Source: Lachnospiraceae bacterium
GTDB lineage: Bacteria; Bacillota; Clostridia; Lachnospirales; Lachnospiraceae
Assembly: GCA_022799175.1 (NCBI GenBank)
Contig: JAAWNY010000016.1
Span: forward strand, 1-53,608
Direction of reading: 5' to 3'
DNA: 53,608 bases
Part shown: positions 15,413 to 26,903 of the stretch, one piece after another
Layout: each line of letters begins with the position of its first letter
Position numbering within the stretch: the stretch's first letter is position 1
Notes under the pieces: model-generated
The model's database searches: none
What the model was told of the DNA's origin: nothing
The model's input: the letters and a program-made list of their open reading frames with translations, nothing else
Made by a program: the position numbers and the translations under genes

Positions 15413-18400
15413 ATGGAGAAAAGCAGAATGCGCCCGGTGTCGTCCGGGAAAAGCGTTAGAATGAGCTTCTCAAGACAGAAAGAAGTTCTTGAGATGCCGA
15501 ACCTGATTGAGATTCAGAAGGTCTCCTATCAGTGGTTTCTCGATGAGGGCCTGAAAGAAGTGTTTGAAGATATCTCTCCAATCTCTGATTTCGCCGGGCA
15601 TTTGAGTCTGGAGTTTATGGATTTTACTCTATGTCGGGACAAAGTAAAATACTCAATCGAGGAATGTAAAGAACGCGACGCCACCTATGCAGCACCGCTG
15701 GAGGTGAAGGTAAGGCTTTACAATAAGGATAAAGAAGAGATCAATGAACATGTGATCTTTATGGGTGACCTTCCGCTTATGACCGATACCGGTTCCTTCG
15801 TCATCAATGGAGCAGAGCGGGTTATCGTCAGCCAGCTGGTACGTTCCCCTGGTATTTACTATGGTATTGGCCATGATAAAGTGGGAAAGGAGCTCTATAC
15901 CTGTACCGTGATCCCGAACCGAGGAGCATGGCTGGAGTATGAGACCGATTCCAATGATATATTTTATGTTCGTGTTGATCGTACGCGTAAGGTGCCGGTG
16001 ACCGTACTGATCCGTGCACTGGGCTATGGTACGAATGCGGAGATTCTGGAGTTGTTTGGAGAAGAGCCAAAGCTTCTAGCCAGTCTGGGCAAAGACACCT
16101 CAGATAATTATCAGGACGGCTTGCTGGAATTGTATAAAAAGATCCGTCCCGGAGAGCCGTTGTCTGTGGACAGCGCCGAGAGCTTGCTCAACAGCATGTT
16201 TTTCGATCCGCGACGTTATGATTTGGCGAAGGTTGGCAGATATAAGTTTAATAAGAAACTAAATTTCAAGAACCGCCTAAAAGGACAGACGCTGGCAGAG
16301 GACGTGGTAGATACCGAAACCGGAGAAGTACTGGCTCAGGCGGGAGCCGTGCTCGAAAAAGAACAGGCAGAAGCGATTCAAAACGCAGGAATTCCCTTCG
16401 TCTATATTCAGGGACCGGAGCGCAACTATAAAGTGTTATCCAATATGATGGTGGATCTGGCAAGCTATGTGGATTTTGATCCGGAGGAAGCGGGAATTAC
16501 GGAATTAGTATATTACCCCGTTTTGAAAACTATTCTGGAAGAAGCTGGTGGTGATCCAGAGGCGCTTAAGGAGCTGGTACGGCGAAATGCGGGAGAATTG
16601 ATCCCCAAACATATTACGAAAGAGGATATCATTGCCTCTATCAATTATAATATGCATCTGGAAGGAGCGATTGGCACTGCTGATGACATCGATCATCTGG
16701 GCAACCGGCGAATTCGTGCAGTAGGAGAATTGCTGCAGAATCAGTATCGTATTGGCCTGTCCCGTATGGAACGAGTGGTACGGGAGCGGATGACTACTCA
16801 GGACATGGATGGGATTACCCCGCAGTCATTGATCAATATTAAGCCAGTGACAGCGGCAGTAAAGGAATTTTTCGGAAGTTCTCAGCTGTCTCAGTTTATG
16901 GATCAGAATAATCCATTAGCAGAGCTGACCCATAAGCGGCGGCTTTCTGCCTTGGGGCCTGGCGGACTTTCCAGAGAACGTGCGGGATTTGAGGTTCGAG
17001 ACGTGCATTATACGCATTATGGCCGGATGTGTCCGATCGAGACTCCAGAAGGTCCGAACATCGGTCTGATCAACTCTCTGGCAACGTATGCCCGGGTCAA
17101 CCCATACGGGTTTATTGAGGCCCCGTACCGGGTGGTAGATAAGACTGACCGGATGAATCCGGTGGTCACGGATGAGGTAGTATATCTGACCGCTGACGAG
17201 GAGGACAACTTCATCGTGGCACAGGCGAATGAGCCGCTGGATGAAGAAGGTCATTTTGTGCGAAATAATGTATCTGGGCGTTTTCGGGAGGAGACTTCTT
17301 CTTTCCAGAGAAGCACGATTGATTTGATGGACGTTTCCCCGAAAATGGTGTTTTCGGTGGCGACTTCTATGATTCCATTTTTGGAGAACGATGATGCGAA
17401 CCGTGCGCTGATGGGATCCAACATGCAGCGCCAGGCGGTACCGCTTTTAAAGACCGAGGCGCCAGTGGTTGGCACCGGGATTGAGGCGAAAGCAGCGGTG
17501 GACTCGGGCGTTTGCGTGCTGGCCAATCATGCCGGCGTTGTTGAGCGCTCCGCGAGCAATGAGATTATCATTCGCAGAGATGACAACGGGAACCGTGAAG
17601 TCTACCATCTAACCAAGTTTAAAAGAAGTAATCAGTCTAACTGTTATAACCAGAAACCGATCGTCTATAAAGGAGATCGGGTGGCGGCTGGCGATGTGAT
17701 TGCGGATGGCCCGTCCACGCAAAATGGTGAGATTGCCCTGGGAAAGAATCCCTTGATTGGATTTATGACCTGGGAGGGCTATAACTATGAAGACGCCGTT
17801 CTTTTGTCAGAACGGCTGGTACAGGAGGATGTCTATACTTCCGTGCATATTGAGGAGTATGAGGCAGAGGCCCGTGATACCAAGCTCGGACCGGAAGAGA
17901 TCACGCGCGACGTGCCGGGCGTCGGAGATGACGCGTTAAAGGATCTGGATGAAAGAGGTATTATTCGTATCGGCGCAGAAGTTCGTGCCGGAGATATTCT
18001 GGTAGGTAAGGTGACTCCGAAAGGCGAGACGGAGCTGACTGCAGAGGAGCGATTGCTGCGGGCCATTTTTGGTGAGAAAGCAAGAGAAGTCAGGGATACC
18101 TCTCTGAAAGTGCCGCATGGCGCTTATGGTATTATTGTGGATGCCAAAGTATTTACTAGAGAAAATGGCGATGAATTGTCTCCAGGTGTCAATGAGACCG
18201 TCCGTATCTATATTGCACAGAAACGTAAAATTTCTGTGGGGGATAAGATGGCGGGACGCCATGGGAACAAGGGTGTGGTTTCCCGGGTACTGCCGGTGGA
18301 GGATATGCCGTTTTTGCCGAATGGGCGTCCCTTGGACATTGTGCTGAATCCTTTGGGCGTGCCGTCCCGCATGAATATCGGACAGGTGCTTGAGATCCAT

Positions 18401-19282
18401 TTGAGTCTTGCTGCCAAGGCATTGGGATTTAATATCGCGACGCCGGTATTTGACGGAGCTGATGAGCTTGATATTATGGATACCCTGGATGTGGCGAATG
18501 ATTATGTAAATATATCTTGGGAAGAATTTACAGAGAAATATAAAGACACGCTGAAGCCAGAAGTGATCGATTATCTGGGCAGCCATCTGGAACACCGGGA
18601 GTTGTGGAAAGGCGTACAGATCAACCGGGATGGAAAGGTGCATCTGCGTGATGGCCGTACCGGAGAATATTTTGACAGTCCAGTTACGATTGGACACATG
18701 CATTATCTAAAACTTCATCATTTGGTGGATGATAAGATTCATGCTCGTTCTACCGGTCCTTATTCCCTGGTGACGCAGCAGCCGTTGGGAGGAAAAGCTC
18801 AGTTTGGTGGACAGCGTTTTGGTGAGATGGAGGTGTGGGCTCTCGAAGCTTATGGCGCTTCTTACACTTTGCAGGAGATTCTGACCGTCAAGTCCGATGA
18901 TGTGGTAGGACGTGTGAAGACCTATGAAGCAATTATTAAAGGTGAGAATATTCCGGAATCGGGAATTCCGGAGTCGTTCAAGGTATTGCTGAAGGAGCTG
19001 CAGTCTCTTTGCCTGGATGTACGGGTGCTACGGGATGATAATACGGAGGTGGAGATCGGTGAGAACATTGACTACAGCGATACCGACTTGCGTTCAATCA
19101 TTGAGGGAGATCGCGGTTTCCGCCAGGAGGAATCTTTCGAGAATTATGGTTATCAGCAGCAGGAGTTCTCTGACGGAGAGCTGGTGGATGTGGACGCCGC
19201 CGATGAGTTGGATGGCGATGACTCCGATTTTGATGACTATGAAGACGACTCCGATTTCGATGAGCCTTCGGACGAAGAATAG
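15413..19282 (+). CDS. rpoB: RNA polymerase beta subunit
   Basis: The 1289-residue catalytic beta subunit. The fork/rifampicin region (about residues 486-530) reads [19 protein letters not shown] then [20 protein letters not shown]. The residues most often changed in rifampicin resistance (Asp of FMDQNN, His of THKRR, Ser of RRLSALG) are all wild type. Also present are [24 protein letters not shown] and the C-terminal [20 protein letters not shown]. The protein ends in a long acidic tail ([12 protein letters not shown]..., about 40 residues). ATG 15413 follows AGGGGTGA. No ribosomal protein genes rplJ/rplL lie immediately upstream, unlike the usual arrangement. Confidence 0.99.
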   Translation: MEKSRMRPVSSGKSVRMSFSRQKEVLEMPNLIEIQKVSYQWFLDEGLKEVFEDISPISDFAGHLSLEFMDFTLCRDKVKYSIEECKERDATYAAPLEVKVRLYNKDKEEINEHVIFMGDLPLMTDTGSFVINGAERVIVSQLVRSPGIYYGIGHDKVGKELYTCTVIPNRGAWLEYETDSNDIFYVRVDRTRKVPVTVLIRALGYGTNAEILELFGEEPKLLASLGKDTSDNYQDGLLELYKKIRPGEPLSVDSAESLLNSMFFDPRRYDLAKVGRYKFNKKLNFKNRLKGQTLAEDVVDTETGEVLAQAGAVLEKEQAEAIQNAGIPFVYIQGPERNYKVLSNMMVDLASYVDFDPEEAGITELVYYPVLKTILEEAGGDPEALKELVRRNAGELIPKHITKEDIIASINYNMHLEGAIGTADDIDHLGNRRIRAVGELLQNQYRIGLSRMERVVRERMTTQDMDGITPQSLINIKPVTAAVKEFFGSSQLSQFMDQNNPLAELTHKRRLSALGPGGLSRERAGFEVRDVHYTHYGRMCPIETPEGPNIGLINSLATYARVNPYGFIEAPYRVVDKTDRMNPVVTDEVVYLTADEEDNFIVAQANEPLDEEGHFVRNNVSGRFREETSSFQRSTIDLMDVSPKMVFSVATSMIPFLENDDANRALMGSNMQRQAVPLLKTEAPVVGTGIEAKAAVDSGVCVLANHAGVVERSASNEIIIRRDDNGNREVYHLTKFKRSNQSNCYNQKPIVYKGDRVAAGDVIADGPSTQNGEIALGKNPLIGFMTWEGYNYEDAVLLSERLVQEDVYTSVHIEEYEAEARDTKLGPEEITRDVPGVGDDALKDLDERGIIRIGAEVRAGDILVGKVTPKGETELTAEERLLRAIFGEKAREVRDTSLKVPHGAYGIIVDAKVFTRENGDELSPGVNETVRIYIAQKRKISVGDKMAGRHGNKGVVSRVLPVEDMPFLPNGRPLDIVLNPLGVPSRMNIGQVLEIHLSLAAKALGFNIATPVFDGADELDIMDTLDVANDYVNISWEEFTEKYKDTLKPEVIDYLGSHLEHRELWKGVQINRDGKVHLRDGRTGEYFDSPVTIGHMHYLKLHHLVDDKIHARSTGPYSLVTQQPLGGKAQFGGQRFGEMEVWALEAYGASYTLQEILTVKSDDVVGRVKTYEAIIKGENIPESGIPESFKVLLKELQSLCLDVRVLRDDNTEVEIGENIDYSDTDLRSIIEGDRGFRQEESFENYGYQQQEFSDGELVDVDAADELDGDDSDFDDYEDDSDFDEPSDEE

Positions 19283-19295
19283 GATTTTTGGCCCG

Positions 19296-19344
19296 CTGTC
19301 CTGTTAAAGAGTCTTTGAGCAGAAAGAGAGACTCAGCAGGACAG
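19296..19344 (+). other. Intercistronic hairpin between rpoB and rpoC
   Basis: CTGTCCTG (19296-19303) pairs with CAGGACAG (19337-19344), and an inner stem GAGTCTTT pairs imperfectly with AAAGAGAGACTC. No T-run follows, so it is unlikely to be a full terminator. A processing site, stability element or attenuator that tunes the beta/beta-prime ratio is possible. The rpoC ribosome-binding site lies shortly after it. Confidence 0.6.
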
Positions 19345-19372
19345 GGGAAATATATAGAGAGGAGTATCGTTC

Positions 19373-22300
19373 ATGCCAGAGACAAATGAAACTTATCAGC
19401 CGTTGACATTCGATGCGATTAAGATTGGTCTTGCTTCTCCAGAGAAGATTCTGGAGTGGTCCCATGGCGAAGTAAAAAAGCCGGAGACCATCAACTACCG
19501 GACTCTGAAGCCGGAGCGAGATGGTTTGTTCTGTGAGAGGATTTTTGGCCCCAGCAAGGACTGGGAGTGCCATTGCGGCAAGTATAAGAAGATCCGTTAC
19601 AAAGGCGTGATCTGTGATCGCTGCGGTGTAGAAGTGACAAAGTCCAGCGTTCGCAGAGAACGTATCGGTCACATTGACCTGGCGGCTCCCGTGTCCCACA
19701 TCTGGTATTTTAAGGGAATTCCCAGCCGGATGGGGTTGATTTTGGATATTTCTCCGCGAGTGTTGGAGAAAGTATTGTATTTTGCATCCTATATTGTTTT
19801 GGATAAAGGCCAGACCAGCCTGCAGTATAAACAGGTTCTCTCGGAGAAAGAATATCGGGAGGAGTTGGAGAAGTGGGGGTATGGCGCGTTCCGGGTAGGT
19901 ATGGGCGCTGAGGCGGTGCTTGAGCTTTTGCAGGCAATTGATCTGGAAAAAGATTCTGAGACGCTGCGCAAGGAATTGCGGGATTCCAGTGGCCAGAAAC
20001 GGGCACGCATTATCAAGCGTTTGGAGGTTGTGGAGGCATTCCGCAATTCCGGCAATAAGCCGGAGTGGATGATCATGACAGTGATTCCAGTGATTCCGCC
20101 GGATATCCGTCCAATGGTACAGCTGGATGGCGGCCGGTTTGCGACTTCGGATTTAAATGATTTATATCGGAGAATTATCAACCGTAATAATCGTTTAGCC
20201 AGACTTTTGGAGTTGGGAGCGCCAGATATCATTGTCCGTAACGAAAAACGCATGTTGCAGGAGGCGGTGGATGCGCTGATTGATAATGGCCGCCGGGGTC
20301 GTCCGGTGACAGGACCCGGCAACCGTGCATTGAAGTCCATTTCCGATATGCTGAAAGGAAAACAGGGACGTTTCCGTCAGAACCTTCTGGGTAAGCGTGT
20401 GGATTATTCCGGGCGTTCCGTTATTGTGGTAGGGCCAGAGTTAAAGATCTACCAGTGTGGTCTGCCTAAGGAGATGGCGATTGAGTTGTTTAAGCCCTTT
20501 GTGATGAAGGAGCTGGTGCAGAATGGTACAGCTCACAACATCAAAAGTGCGAAAAAGATGGTGGAGCGTTTGCAGTCGGAAGTATGGGACGTGTTGGAGG
20601 AAGTTATCAAAGAGCATCCAGTCATGCTAAACCGTGCGCCCACCCTGCATCGTCTGGGTATTCAGGCATTTGAACCGATTTTGGTGGAAGGTAAGGCAAT
20701 CAAGCTGCATCCTCTGGTATGTACAGCGTTTAATGCAGACTTTGACGGCGATCAAATGGCAGTTCATCTGCCGCTTTCCGTGGAGGCTCAGGCTGAGTGC
20801 CGCTTCTTGTTGCTATCGCCGAACAACCTTTTGAAACCTTCCGACGGCGGACTGGTGGCTGTTCCGTCTCAGGATATGGTGTTGGGTATCTATTACCTGA
20901 CGCAGGAGCGTCCGGGTAGCAAAGGCGAGGGCAAAGCATTTAAGAGTGTCAATGAGGCAATTCTGGCTTATGAGAATGGAGTTGTGACTTTGCATTCGCG
21001 GATTAAAGCCCGAATGGAGCAGACGATGGAGGATGGGACTGTCAGAAGTGGGATCGTGGAGTCCACGGTGGGCCGTTTTATTTTCAATGAGATTGTTCCT
21101 CAGGATTTGGGTTTTGTAGACCGGAGTCAGGAAGAGAATATGCTGAAGCTGGAAGTGGATTTCCATGTAGGAAAGAAACAACTGAAGCAGATCTTGGAAA
21201 AGGTGTTTAATGTGCATGGCGCCACGCAGGCGGCTATCACTCTAGATGATATTAAGGCAATTGGATATAAGTATTCAACTCGGGCGGCAATGACGGTATC
21301 CATTTCGGATATGACAGTGCCAGAGTCAAAGCCGAAACTGATCGCAGACGCTCAGGCAACGGTAGATAAGATTGCTAAGAACTATCGCCGTGGATTGATC
21401 ACAGAAGAAGAGCGTTATAAAGAAGTGATTGAGACTTGGAAAAATACAGATGACCAGCTTACGCATGATCTGCTCAGTGGTCTAGATAAGTATAACAATA
21501 TTTATATGATGGCAGATTCAGGAGCCCGTGGATCGGATAAGCAGATTAAACAGCTTGCCGGAATGCGTGGGTTGATGGCAGATACTACGGGCCATACCAT
21601 CGAACTTCCGATCAAGTCCAATTTCCGTGAGGGTCTGGATGTACTGGAGTATTTCATCTCTGCTCATGGCGCGAGAAAAGGACTTTCGGATACTGCGCTT
21701 CGGACAGCGGACTCGGGTTATCTGACTCGTCGTCTGGTGGATGTATCCCAGGATATGATTGTCCGTGAGGTGGATTGCTGCGAAGGCAAAGATATTCCAT
21801 TTATGGAGATCAAGGCATTTGCCGACGGTAAGGAGACAATCGAGAGTCTGCAGGAGAGAATTACCGGCCGTTATATTGCTGAGACCATCACGGATCCGGA
21901 TACCGGTGAGGTAGTCGTGAAGGCGAATCATATGTGTACGCCTAGACGAGCGGCTGATGTGATGCGCGTATTAGAAAAGCTCGGACGGGATTCCGTAAAG
22001 ATCCGGACAGTTCTGACTTGTAAATCTCATGTGGGAATTTGTGCGAAATGTTATGGGGCTAATATGGCTACCGGACAGCCGGTTCAGGTCGGTGAGGCAG
22101 TTGGTATTATTGCCGCTCAGTCGATTGGCGAACCGGGAACACAGCTGACCATGCGTACTTTCCATACAGGTGGAGTGGCCGGTGGTGATATTACCCAAGG
22201 TCTTCCTCGTGTCGAAGAGCTGTTTGAGGCCAGAAAGCCCAAGGGTCTGGCGATTATCTCGGAGTTCGGCGGTGTGGTAACCATCAAGGATACAAAGAAA

Positions 22301-23113
22301 AAACGGGAGATCGTGGTGACAGATACGGAGACTGGTAATTCCAAAACGTATCTGATTCCTTATGGTTCCCGGATGAAAGTTCAGGATGAGCAGGTGATCG
22401 AGGCCGGTGACGAGCTGACGGAAGGTAGTGTCAATCCTCATGACATCTTAAAGATTAAAGGTGTCCGTGCTGTGCAGGATTATATGATCCGTGAGGTGCA
22501 GCGGGTATATCGTCTTCAGGGCGTGGAGATCAATGATAAGCATGTAGAGATGATTGTTCATCAGATGTTAAAGAAGATCAAGATTGAGGAGAGCGGCGAC
22601 AGCGATGTACTGCCAGGAACTTCTATGGATGTTTTGGACTTTAATGAGATGAATGAGGCATTGATTGCTGATGGGAAGCTTCCCGCAGAGGGGAAACAGG
22701 TAATGTTGGGTATTACGAAAGCTTCGTTAGCTACCGATTCTTTCTTGTCAGCAGCTTCGTTCCAGGAGACAACCAAAGTTTTGACGGAGGCCGCGATCAA
22801 TGGCAAGGTAGATCATTTGATTGGATTGAAGGAGAATGTGTTGATAGGTAAGCTTATTCCGGCAGGTACAGGTATGAAGCGCTATCGTTCAGTGAAATTG
22901 GATACGGACTTTTCCATGGATGATGAAATCGTGTTGGGAGATGACGACGATGAGCTTATTCTGGCAGAGGACGAGATGATGGAAGAGGCTTCTGAGGTAT
23001 TTGGTATTGATGACAATGTGGAGCTGGAGGATGAAGATGAGCTCATAGATTTGCAAGAAACCGATGATATGAGTGGATCTGAGGATGATTTTCAAGAGCC
23101 TATAGAAGAATAA
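19373..23113 (+). CDS. rpoC: RNA polymerase beta-prime subunit
   Basis: The 1246-residue beta-prime subunit. It has the N-terminal zinc-binding motif [20 protein letters not shown] (about residues 63-85), the catalytic Mg site [12 protein letters not shown] (about 455), and the trigger-loop/bridge region with [13 protein letters not shown] and [20 protein letters not shown]. It ends in an acidic tail ([16 protein letters not shown]), like RpoB. The start has AGAGAGGAG upstream. It is co-transcribed with rpoB and followed by a clear terminator at 23136. Confidence 0.99.
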   Translation: MPETNETYQPLTFDAIKIGLASPEKILEWSHGEVKKPETINYRTLKPERDGLFCERIFGPSKDWECHCGKYKKIRYKGVICDRCGVEVTKSSVRRERIGHIDLAAPVSHIWYFKGIPSRMGLILDISPRVLEKVLYFASYIVLDKGQTSLQYKQVLSEKEYREELEKWGYGAFRVGMGAEAVLELLQAIDLEKDSETLRKELRDSSGQKRARIIKRLEVVEAFRNSGNKPEWMIMTVIPVIPPDIRPMVQLDGGRFATSDLNDLYRRIINRNNRLARLLELGAPDIIVRNEKRMLQEAVDALIDNGRRGRPVTGPGNRALKSISDMLKGKQGRFRQNLLGKRVDYSGRSVIVVGPELKIYQCGLPKEMAIELFKPFVMKELVQNGTAHNIKSAKKMVERLQSEVWDVLEEVIKEHPVMLNRAPTLHRLGIQAFEPILVEGKAIKLHPLVCTAFNADFDGDQMAVHLPLSVEAQAECRFLLLSPNNLLKPSDGGLVAVPSQDMVLGIYYLTQERPGSKGEGKAFKSVNEAILAYENGVVTLHSRIKARMEQTMEDGTVRSGIVESTVGRFIFNEIVPQDLGFVDRSQEENMLKLEVDFHVGKKQLKQILEKVFNVHGATQAAITLDDIKAIGYKYSTRAAMTVSISDMTVPESKPKLIADAQATVDKIAKNYRRGLITEEERYKEVIETWKNTDDQLTHDLLSGLDKYNNIYMMADSGARGSDKQIKQLAGMRGLMADTTGHTIELPIKSNFREGLDVLEYFISAHGARKGLSDTALRTADSGYLTRRLVDVSQDMIVREVDCCEGKDIPFMEIKAFADGKETIESLQERITGRYIAETITDPDTGEVVVKANHMCTPRRAADVMRVLEKLGRDSVKIRTVLTCKSHVGICAKCYGANMATGQPVQVGEAVGIIAAQSIGEPGTQLTMRTFHTGGVAGGDITQGLPRVEELFEARKPKGLAIISEFGGVVTIKDTKKKREIVVTDTETGNSKTYLIPYGSRMKVQDEQVIEAGDELTEGSVNPHDILKIKGVRAVQDYMIREVQRVYRLQGVEINDKHVEMIVHQMLKKIKIEESGDSDVLPGTSMDVLDFNEMNEALIADGKLPAEGKQVMLGITKASLATDSFLSAASFQETTKVLTEAAINGKVDHLIGLKENVLIGKLIPAGTGMKRYRSVKLDTDFSMDDEIVLGDDDDELILAEDEMMEEASEVFGIDDNVELEDEDELIDLQETDDMSGSEDDFQEPIEE

Positions 23114-23135
23114 AATAACAGAGAAGAGAGAGCTT

Positions 23136-23170
23136 CCTGTGGCTGGATTGGCCACAGGGGGTTCTTTTTT
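23136..23170 (+). terminator. rpoBC terminator
   Basis: CCTGTGGC (23136-23143), a 7-base loop, GCCACAGG (23151-23158), then GGGTTCTTTTTT. It lies 22 bases after the rpoC stop. Confidence 0.9.
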
Positions 23171-23214
23171 ATATAATGAAAAATGGCAGAAAGATAGAAA
23201 ATTGTTAGTAAAAA

Positions 23215-23297
23215 AATATAAGCACAAAGTTTTTTTACAAAAGCAATAATAATGATTCATATAACTACAAAGATATCAAATATAAACACATTTACTA
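23215..23297 (+). promoter_or_regulatory. Three-site direct-repeat array, operon 1 (probable barrel-AraC binding sites)
   Basis: Sites ATATAAGCACAAAG (TAA at 23219), ATATAACTACAAAG (TAA at 23262) and ATATAAACACATTTACT (TAA at 23283) are direct repeats at offsets 0, +43 and +64. The same three offsets recur at 28090, 28133 and 28154 upstream of the second operon. Direct repeats about two helical turns apart, the last touching the -35, are the usual layout for an AraC-family activator. The rest of 23171-23459 is AT-rich and shows no gene. Confidence 0.75.
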
Positions 23298-23319
23298 TAA
23301 AAGGCAAAACGTTTAGAAT
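23291..23319 (+). promoter_or_regulatory. Promoter of the transporter-sulfotransferase operon
   Basis: TTTACT at 23291-23296, 17-base spacer, TAGAAT at 23314-23319. The -35 is poor and overlaps the third repeat, as expected for an activator-dependent promoter. An identical TTTACT-17-TAGAAT promoter lies at 28162-28190. Confidence 0.7.
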
Positions 23320-23459
23320 ATAAGAGTAAGATATTCAAAGAATATATTGGCCAATATATAAAAGAAAAGTAATAAGAATTATTTTTAACAGGAAAAATAA
23401 GAATATCATTCGGAAGTTTAAGGAGCAGGTATTGAAAATGGATTAGAAAGGGGAAAAGT

Positions 23460-24848
23460 GTGAAAGAAAAACGTTTGGATAATGGGAAAATGATCAAGTG
23501 GGTTATAGCAGTTGGAATACCATTGGTTTTATATGGGATGATTCCTCAATCGGAGTCAGTTTCTCCGGAAATGCGTAAATTTTTTGTATGTACTGCCTGG
23601 GCTATCTTGACTTGGGCATTTAATTTGCTTCCTGTTTACGTATCGGGACTTCTTTTGACTGTCTGGGCAATTTTGTGGAACGTAGCGCCTGCCAATGTGA
23701 TCTTGTCACCTTGGACTGGATCGGTAGTTTGGCTGTCTTTGGGTGGACTCACACTTTCGGTTATTTTTGAGAAAAGTGGTTTGATGCAAAGAATCGCATA
23801 TTTCTTTATTGTAAAGTCAGGGGGATCATATAAAGGGATTGTAAATGGGATTGTATTATCGGGAATTATCATAGCATTACTGGTACCGAATATGACGGGA
23901 AGAGTGGCGCTTTATTGTGCATTGTGTTATGGGATTTATACAGCGTTGAAAATACCCAAGAACAGCGCTACTGGTGCCGGAATCATGTTTGCCGGTTTTG
24001 CCGCAGCGATTGCACCAGCATGGATTTATTTATCAGCAAGTGAGAACCTACAGTTAATCAATTCTTATTTGAAGGATTCGGGAAAGAGCGTGACTTGGAT
24101 GCAATATTTTGTAAGTAACTTTCCAATCATGATTGCCTGGACAGTTTTGCTGCTTATCACGATAAAAATATTATATAAGCAAGATGTACAAATAGATGGA
24201 AAGGATTTTTTTGAGGAAAAATATCGTGCGCTGGGAAAAATGACACAAAAAGAAATAAAGTTTTTGGTTATTTTAATTTGTCTAGTATTGGCAATGGTGT
24301 TTTCCGATATTGATGCTGGGTGGCTGTTCACTTTGGCAGTGATTGCCTGCTTTTTCCCTGGAATTGAGGTGGCAAAAGAAGAAGATATCAAAAAGGTTAA
24401 TTTTCCCATGGTATTTTTTGTTGCGGCAACCATGTCGATCGGAAGTATGTCCAATGCCGTGGGAGTGGCCGGGCTGGTCAGTGAACTGGTGATGCCGTTG
24501 CTTCAGAATGTAGGAAATATGGGCTTGATTTTATTTGCCTGGGTAACGGGAGTAGCGGTAGACTTAATGATGACACCGCTAGCTGGCATGGCAGCTTTTA
24601 CCCCATTGTTTATAGAAATTGCAGGAAAATTGGGATTGAGCGTAGTCGGAACTACCTTTAGCTTTGTATGGGGAGTGGAACAGTTATTTTTCCCATATGA
24701 ATGGGCATTATTTTTGATTCTGTTCAGCTATGATGTGTTTGATATGAAAAAGGCAATTAAATTTTGCACTACACGTACCATTTTGAGCCTGATTTTTTTA
24801 ATTTTGATTATTTATCCTTACTGGTCGATAACTGGATTTTTAAAATAA
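23460..24848 (+). CDS. DASS/SLC13-type anion:cation symporter
   Basis: A 462-residue integral membrane protein with about 11-12 hydrophobic helices. The two-fold layout, with LVPNMTGRVALYCALCYGIY in the first half and the second-half pair NFPMVFFVAATMSIGSMSNA and VDLMMTPLAGMAAFTPLF, fits the divalent anion:sodium symporter (DASS) family, which carries dicarboxylates, citrate or sulfate. The start is GTG 23460 behind AAAGGGGA. It is followed after 18 bases by the arylsulfotransferase gene, so the two form an operon. The repeat array at 23215 suggests control by the barrel-AraC protein. The substrate is unknown; an organic anion is likely. Confidence 0.8.
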   Translation: MKEKRLDNGKMIKWVIAVGIPLVLYGMIPQSESVSPEMRKFFVCTAWAILTWAFNLLPVYVSGLLLTVWAILWNVAPANVILSPWTGSVVWLSLGGLTLSVIFEKSGLMQRIAYFFIVKSGGSYKGIVNGIVLSGIIIALLVPNMTGRVALYCALCYGIYTALKIPKNSATGAGIMFAGFAAAIAPAWIYLSASENLQLINSYLKDSGKSVTWMQYFVSNFPIMIAWTVLLLITIKILYKQDVQIDGKDFFEEKYRALGKMTQKEIKFLVILICLVLAMVFSDIDAGWLFTLAVIACFFPGIEVAKEEDIKKVNFPMVFFVAATMSIGSMSNAVGVAGLVSELVMPLLQNVGNMGLILFAWVTGVAVDLMMTPLAGMAAFTPLFIEIAGKLGLSVVGTTFSFVWGVEQLFFPYEWALFLILFSYDVFDMKKAIKFCTTRTILSLIFLILIIYPYWSITGFLK

Positions 24849-24866
24849 AAGGAGGGGTTGATAGCT

Positions 24867-26741
24867 ATGGCAGCTCAATATAAGAACAAAGAACACCTAA
24901 TTATCCAACAAAACAAAAGAGAGGCAGAGCTTCTGAAACAATTGGAAAAGGGCAATTATACGGCAGAAAATCCACTGGTCCAGTTAAATCCATATCTGAT
25001 TTCTCCTTTGACAGCATTGATTTTGTTTTACACAGATACGGCGCAGGAGATTCAGGTGACGGTGAAGGGAAAGAATCCACAGGGAGACATCCTTCATGTA
25101 TTTCCTCGTTCTCGGAAACATGTCCTACCTGTTTACGGATTATATCCCGATTATGAAAACATGGTAGAATTGCGTCTTTCAGGAGGAGAGATCACTACAG
25201 TTAAGATTCGGACAGAACCTCTTCCGAAAGAGGTTCCCTGTCCCACTTTGTGCAAGGGAAGCAAAGAACATATGGGAGATAATGTTATTTTCCTGACACA
25301 GACATCAAAAGCAGATGCGTTGGCATGTGATTATAATGGGGATGTTCGGTGGTATTTAACGATCAATGTATCTTTTGATCTGAAGCGGTTAAGGAATGGA
25401 CACCTGTTGACAGGAACGGATCGGCTGATTCGTCTACCCTATTATGTAAGTGGTGTCTATGAAATGGGAGTTCATGGGAAAATATATAAAGAATTTCGAC
25501 TTCCAGGAGGATACCACCACGATACATTTGAGATGGAAGATGGAAATATCCTGATGCTGTCCCAGGAGCCAGATGGACAAACCGTGGAGGACTGGTTGGT
25601 TTTGGTCGAGAGAAAAACGGGTAATATTTTAAAAACATGGGATTATAAAAAAATATTGCCTTATGAGTGTGAAACTACCTATTCCGGCTCGGGAAGTGCA
25701 CATGATTGGTTTCATAATAATGCGGTCTGGTATGACAAAAAAACAAATTCTATAACGCTTTCCGGAAGACATCAAGATGCGATTATTAATATTGATTATG
25801 ACAGCGGGGATTTAAACTGGATTATCGGAGATCCAGATGGGTGGCCGGAAAATTATGTGGAAAAGTATTTTTTTACTCCCGTAGGAGATGATTTTGAATG
25901 GTCTTATGAACAGCATGGTGTGGTAGTTTGTCCGGATGGGGACATTATGATGTTTGACAATGGACATTATCGTTCTAAGAAAAAGGAAAACTATATGCCG
26001 GCGTCTCAAAGTTATTCCAGGGGGGTAAAATATCAAATTGACCAAAAGAAGAGAACAATCCGTCAGATCTGGCAGTATGGAAAGGAGCGGGGCGCCGATT
26101 TCTTTTCCCCATATATCTGTAATGTAGAATATTATGGTGATGGGAGATATATGGTTCATTCCGGCGGGATTGCCTATAAAGATGGAAAGCCTCTGGAAGG
26201 ACTGGGAAGTATGGATGGGGGAGAGAATACGGTTTTAAATTCGATAACTTGCGAAATCGTAAACGATCAGGTGGTCTATGAGTTACAAGTGCCATCCAAT
26301 GCATTTCGTGCAGAGAAGATTCCTTTTTACTATGCAGGCGAAACTATGGAGACCGGAGAGGGGAAGCTGTTGGGGGAATTAAGCATAACACCGGAAGTGG
26401 ATACGGAGATTCCGGCGAAAGATACAAAGGAAATGGTGCCAGATCATTATGGGCTGTCTGTCACGGAAGAAGAAGACAGAATTTTAATCAATGCGACTTA
26501 CCAAAAAGGAGAGTTGGCAATGATTCTTCTTTGGGGTGAGAACAATGAAGTTCACAGATATTATGTCAATACATCTTCGAATAATAAAAACTTTGAGGCG
26601 ATGTGCGTGGGAACCTTCATCAAGGAAGATCCTCGCAATGTTGATGTTTTCATAAATAAAAATGGACTTCAGGGAGAATTTTTCATAAAACTGTTAACAG
26701 AAGACGTAATTTATGACACAGGAATACAAGTAGTATTTTAA
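24867..26741 (+). CDS. Arylsulfotransferase (ASST)-family protein, apparently cytoplasmic
   Basis: A 624-residue ASST-like protein: an N-terminal beta domain (about 40-125) and a beta-propeller (about 135-480). In E. coli ASST, a PAPS-independent enzyme moving sulfate between phenols, the key residues are His252, His356, Arg374 and His436. Candidate equivalents here are His218 (GGYHHDTF), His283 (HDWFHNN), Arg301 (SGRHQDA) and His350 (EQHGVV). The 18-residue gap between the second His and the Arg matches the E. coli enzyme. No signal peptide is visible (start MAAQYKNKEH), unlike the exported E. coli enzyme, so it should act on cytosolic compounds, perhaps those imported by the preceding transporter. 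ATG 24867 follows GGAGGGG; a TTG at 24858 overlaps that site's spacing and is unlikely. Confidence 0.82.
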   Translation: MAAQYKNKEHLIIQQNKREAELLKQLEKGNYTAENPLVQLNPYLISPLTALILFYTDTAQEIQVTVKGKNPQGDILHVFPRSRKHVLPVYGLYPDYENMVELRLSGGEITTVKIRTEPLPKEVPCPTLCKGSKEHMGDNVIFLTQTSKADALACDYNGDVRWYLTINVSFDLKRLRNGHLLTGTDRLIRLPYYVSGVYEMGVHGKIYKEFRLPGGYHHDTFEMEDGNILMLSQEPDGQTVEDWLVLVERKTGNILKTWDYKKILPYECETTYSGSGSAHDWFHNNAVWYDKKTNSITLSGRHQDAIINIDYDSGDLNWIIGDPDGWPENYVEKYFFTPVGDDFEWSYEQHGVVVCPDGDIMMFDNGHYRSKKKENYMPASQSYSRGVKYQIDQKKRTIRQIWQYGKERGADFFSPYICNVEYYGDGRYMVHSGGIAYKDGKPLEGLGSMDGGENTVLNSITCEIVNDQVVYELQVPSNAFRAEKIPFYYAGETMETGEGKLLGELSITPEVDTEIPAKDTKEMVPDHYGLSVTEEEDRILINATYQKGELAMILLWGENNEVHRYYVNTSSNNKNFEAMCVGTFIKEDPRNVDVFINKNGLQGEFFIKLLTEDVIYDTGIQVVF

Positions 26742-26756
26742 AGTAAAATAAGACAG

Positions 26757-26805
26757 AAAGCACATCTGCAGAGGCTGAAATCGGGTCGGCAAGGATGTGC
26801 TTTTT
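26757..26805 (+). terminator. Terminator of the transporter-sulfotransferase operon
   Basis: AAAGCACATC (26757-26766) pairs with GATGTGCTTT (26794-26803) and is followed by T's. It lies 16 bases after the ASST stop. Confidence 0.85.
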
Positions 26806-26903
26806 GAATATTAAAGTACTCTTTGGTACTTAATTTAATTCATCAAAATAAAATAGCGTTTTTATACAATAATACCAAGTGAATGAGTGAAAAGAGGTAC
26901 GGC

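Noticed and set aside
17936-18703. 255-codon minus-strand frame within rpoB
   Set aside because: Antisense shadow of a highly conserved coding region; no independent signals.
26806-26903. AraC-type repeat sites upstream of the regulator's own gene
   Set aside because: I looked for the ATATAAACACA repeats found at the two operons and saw none; only a TACAAT -10-like hexamer at 26865 is present, so autoregulation is unsupported.
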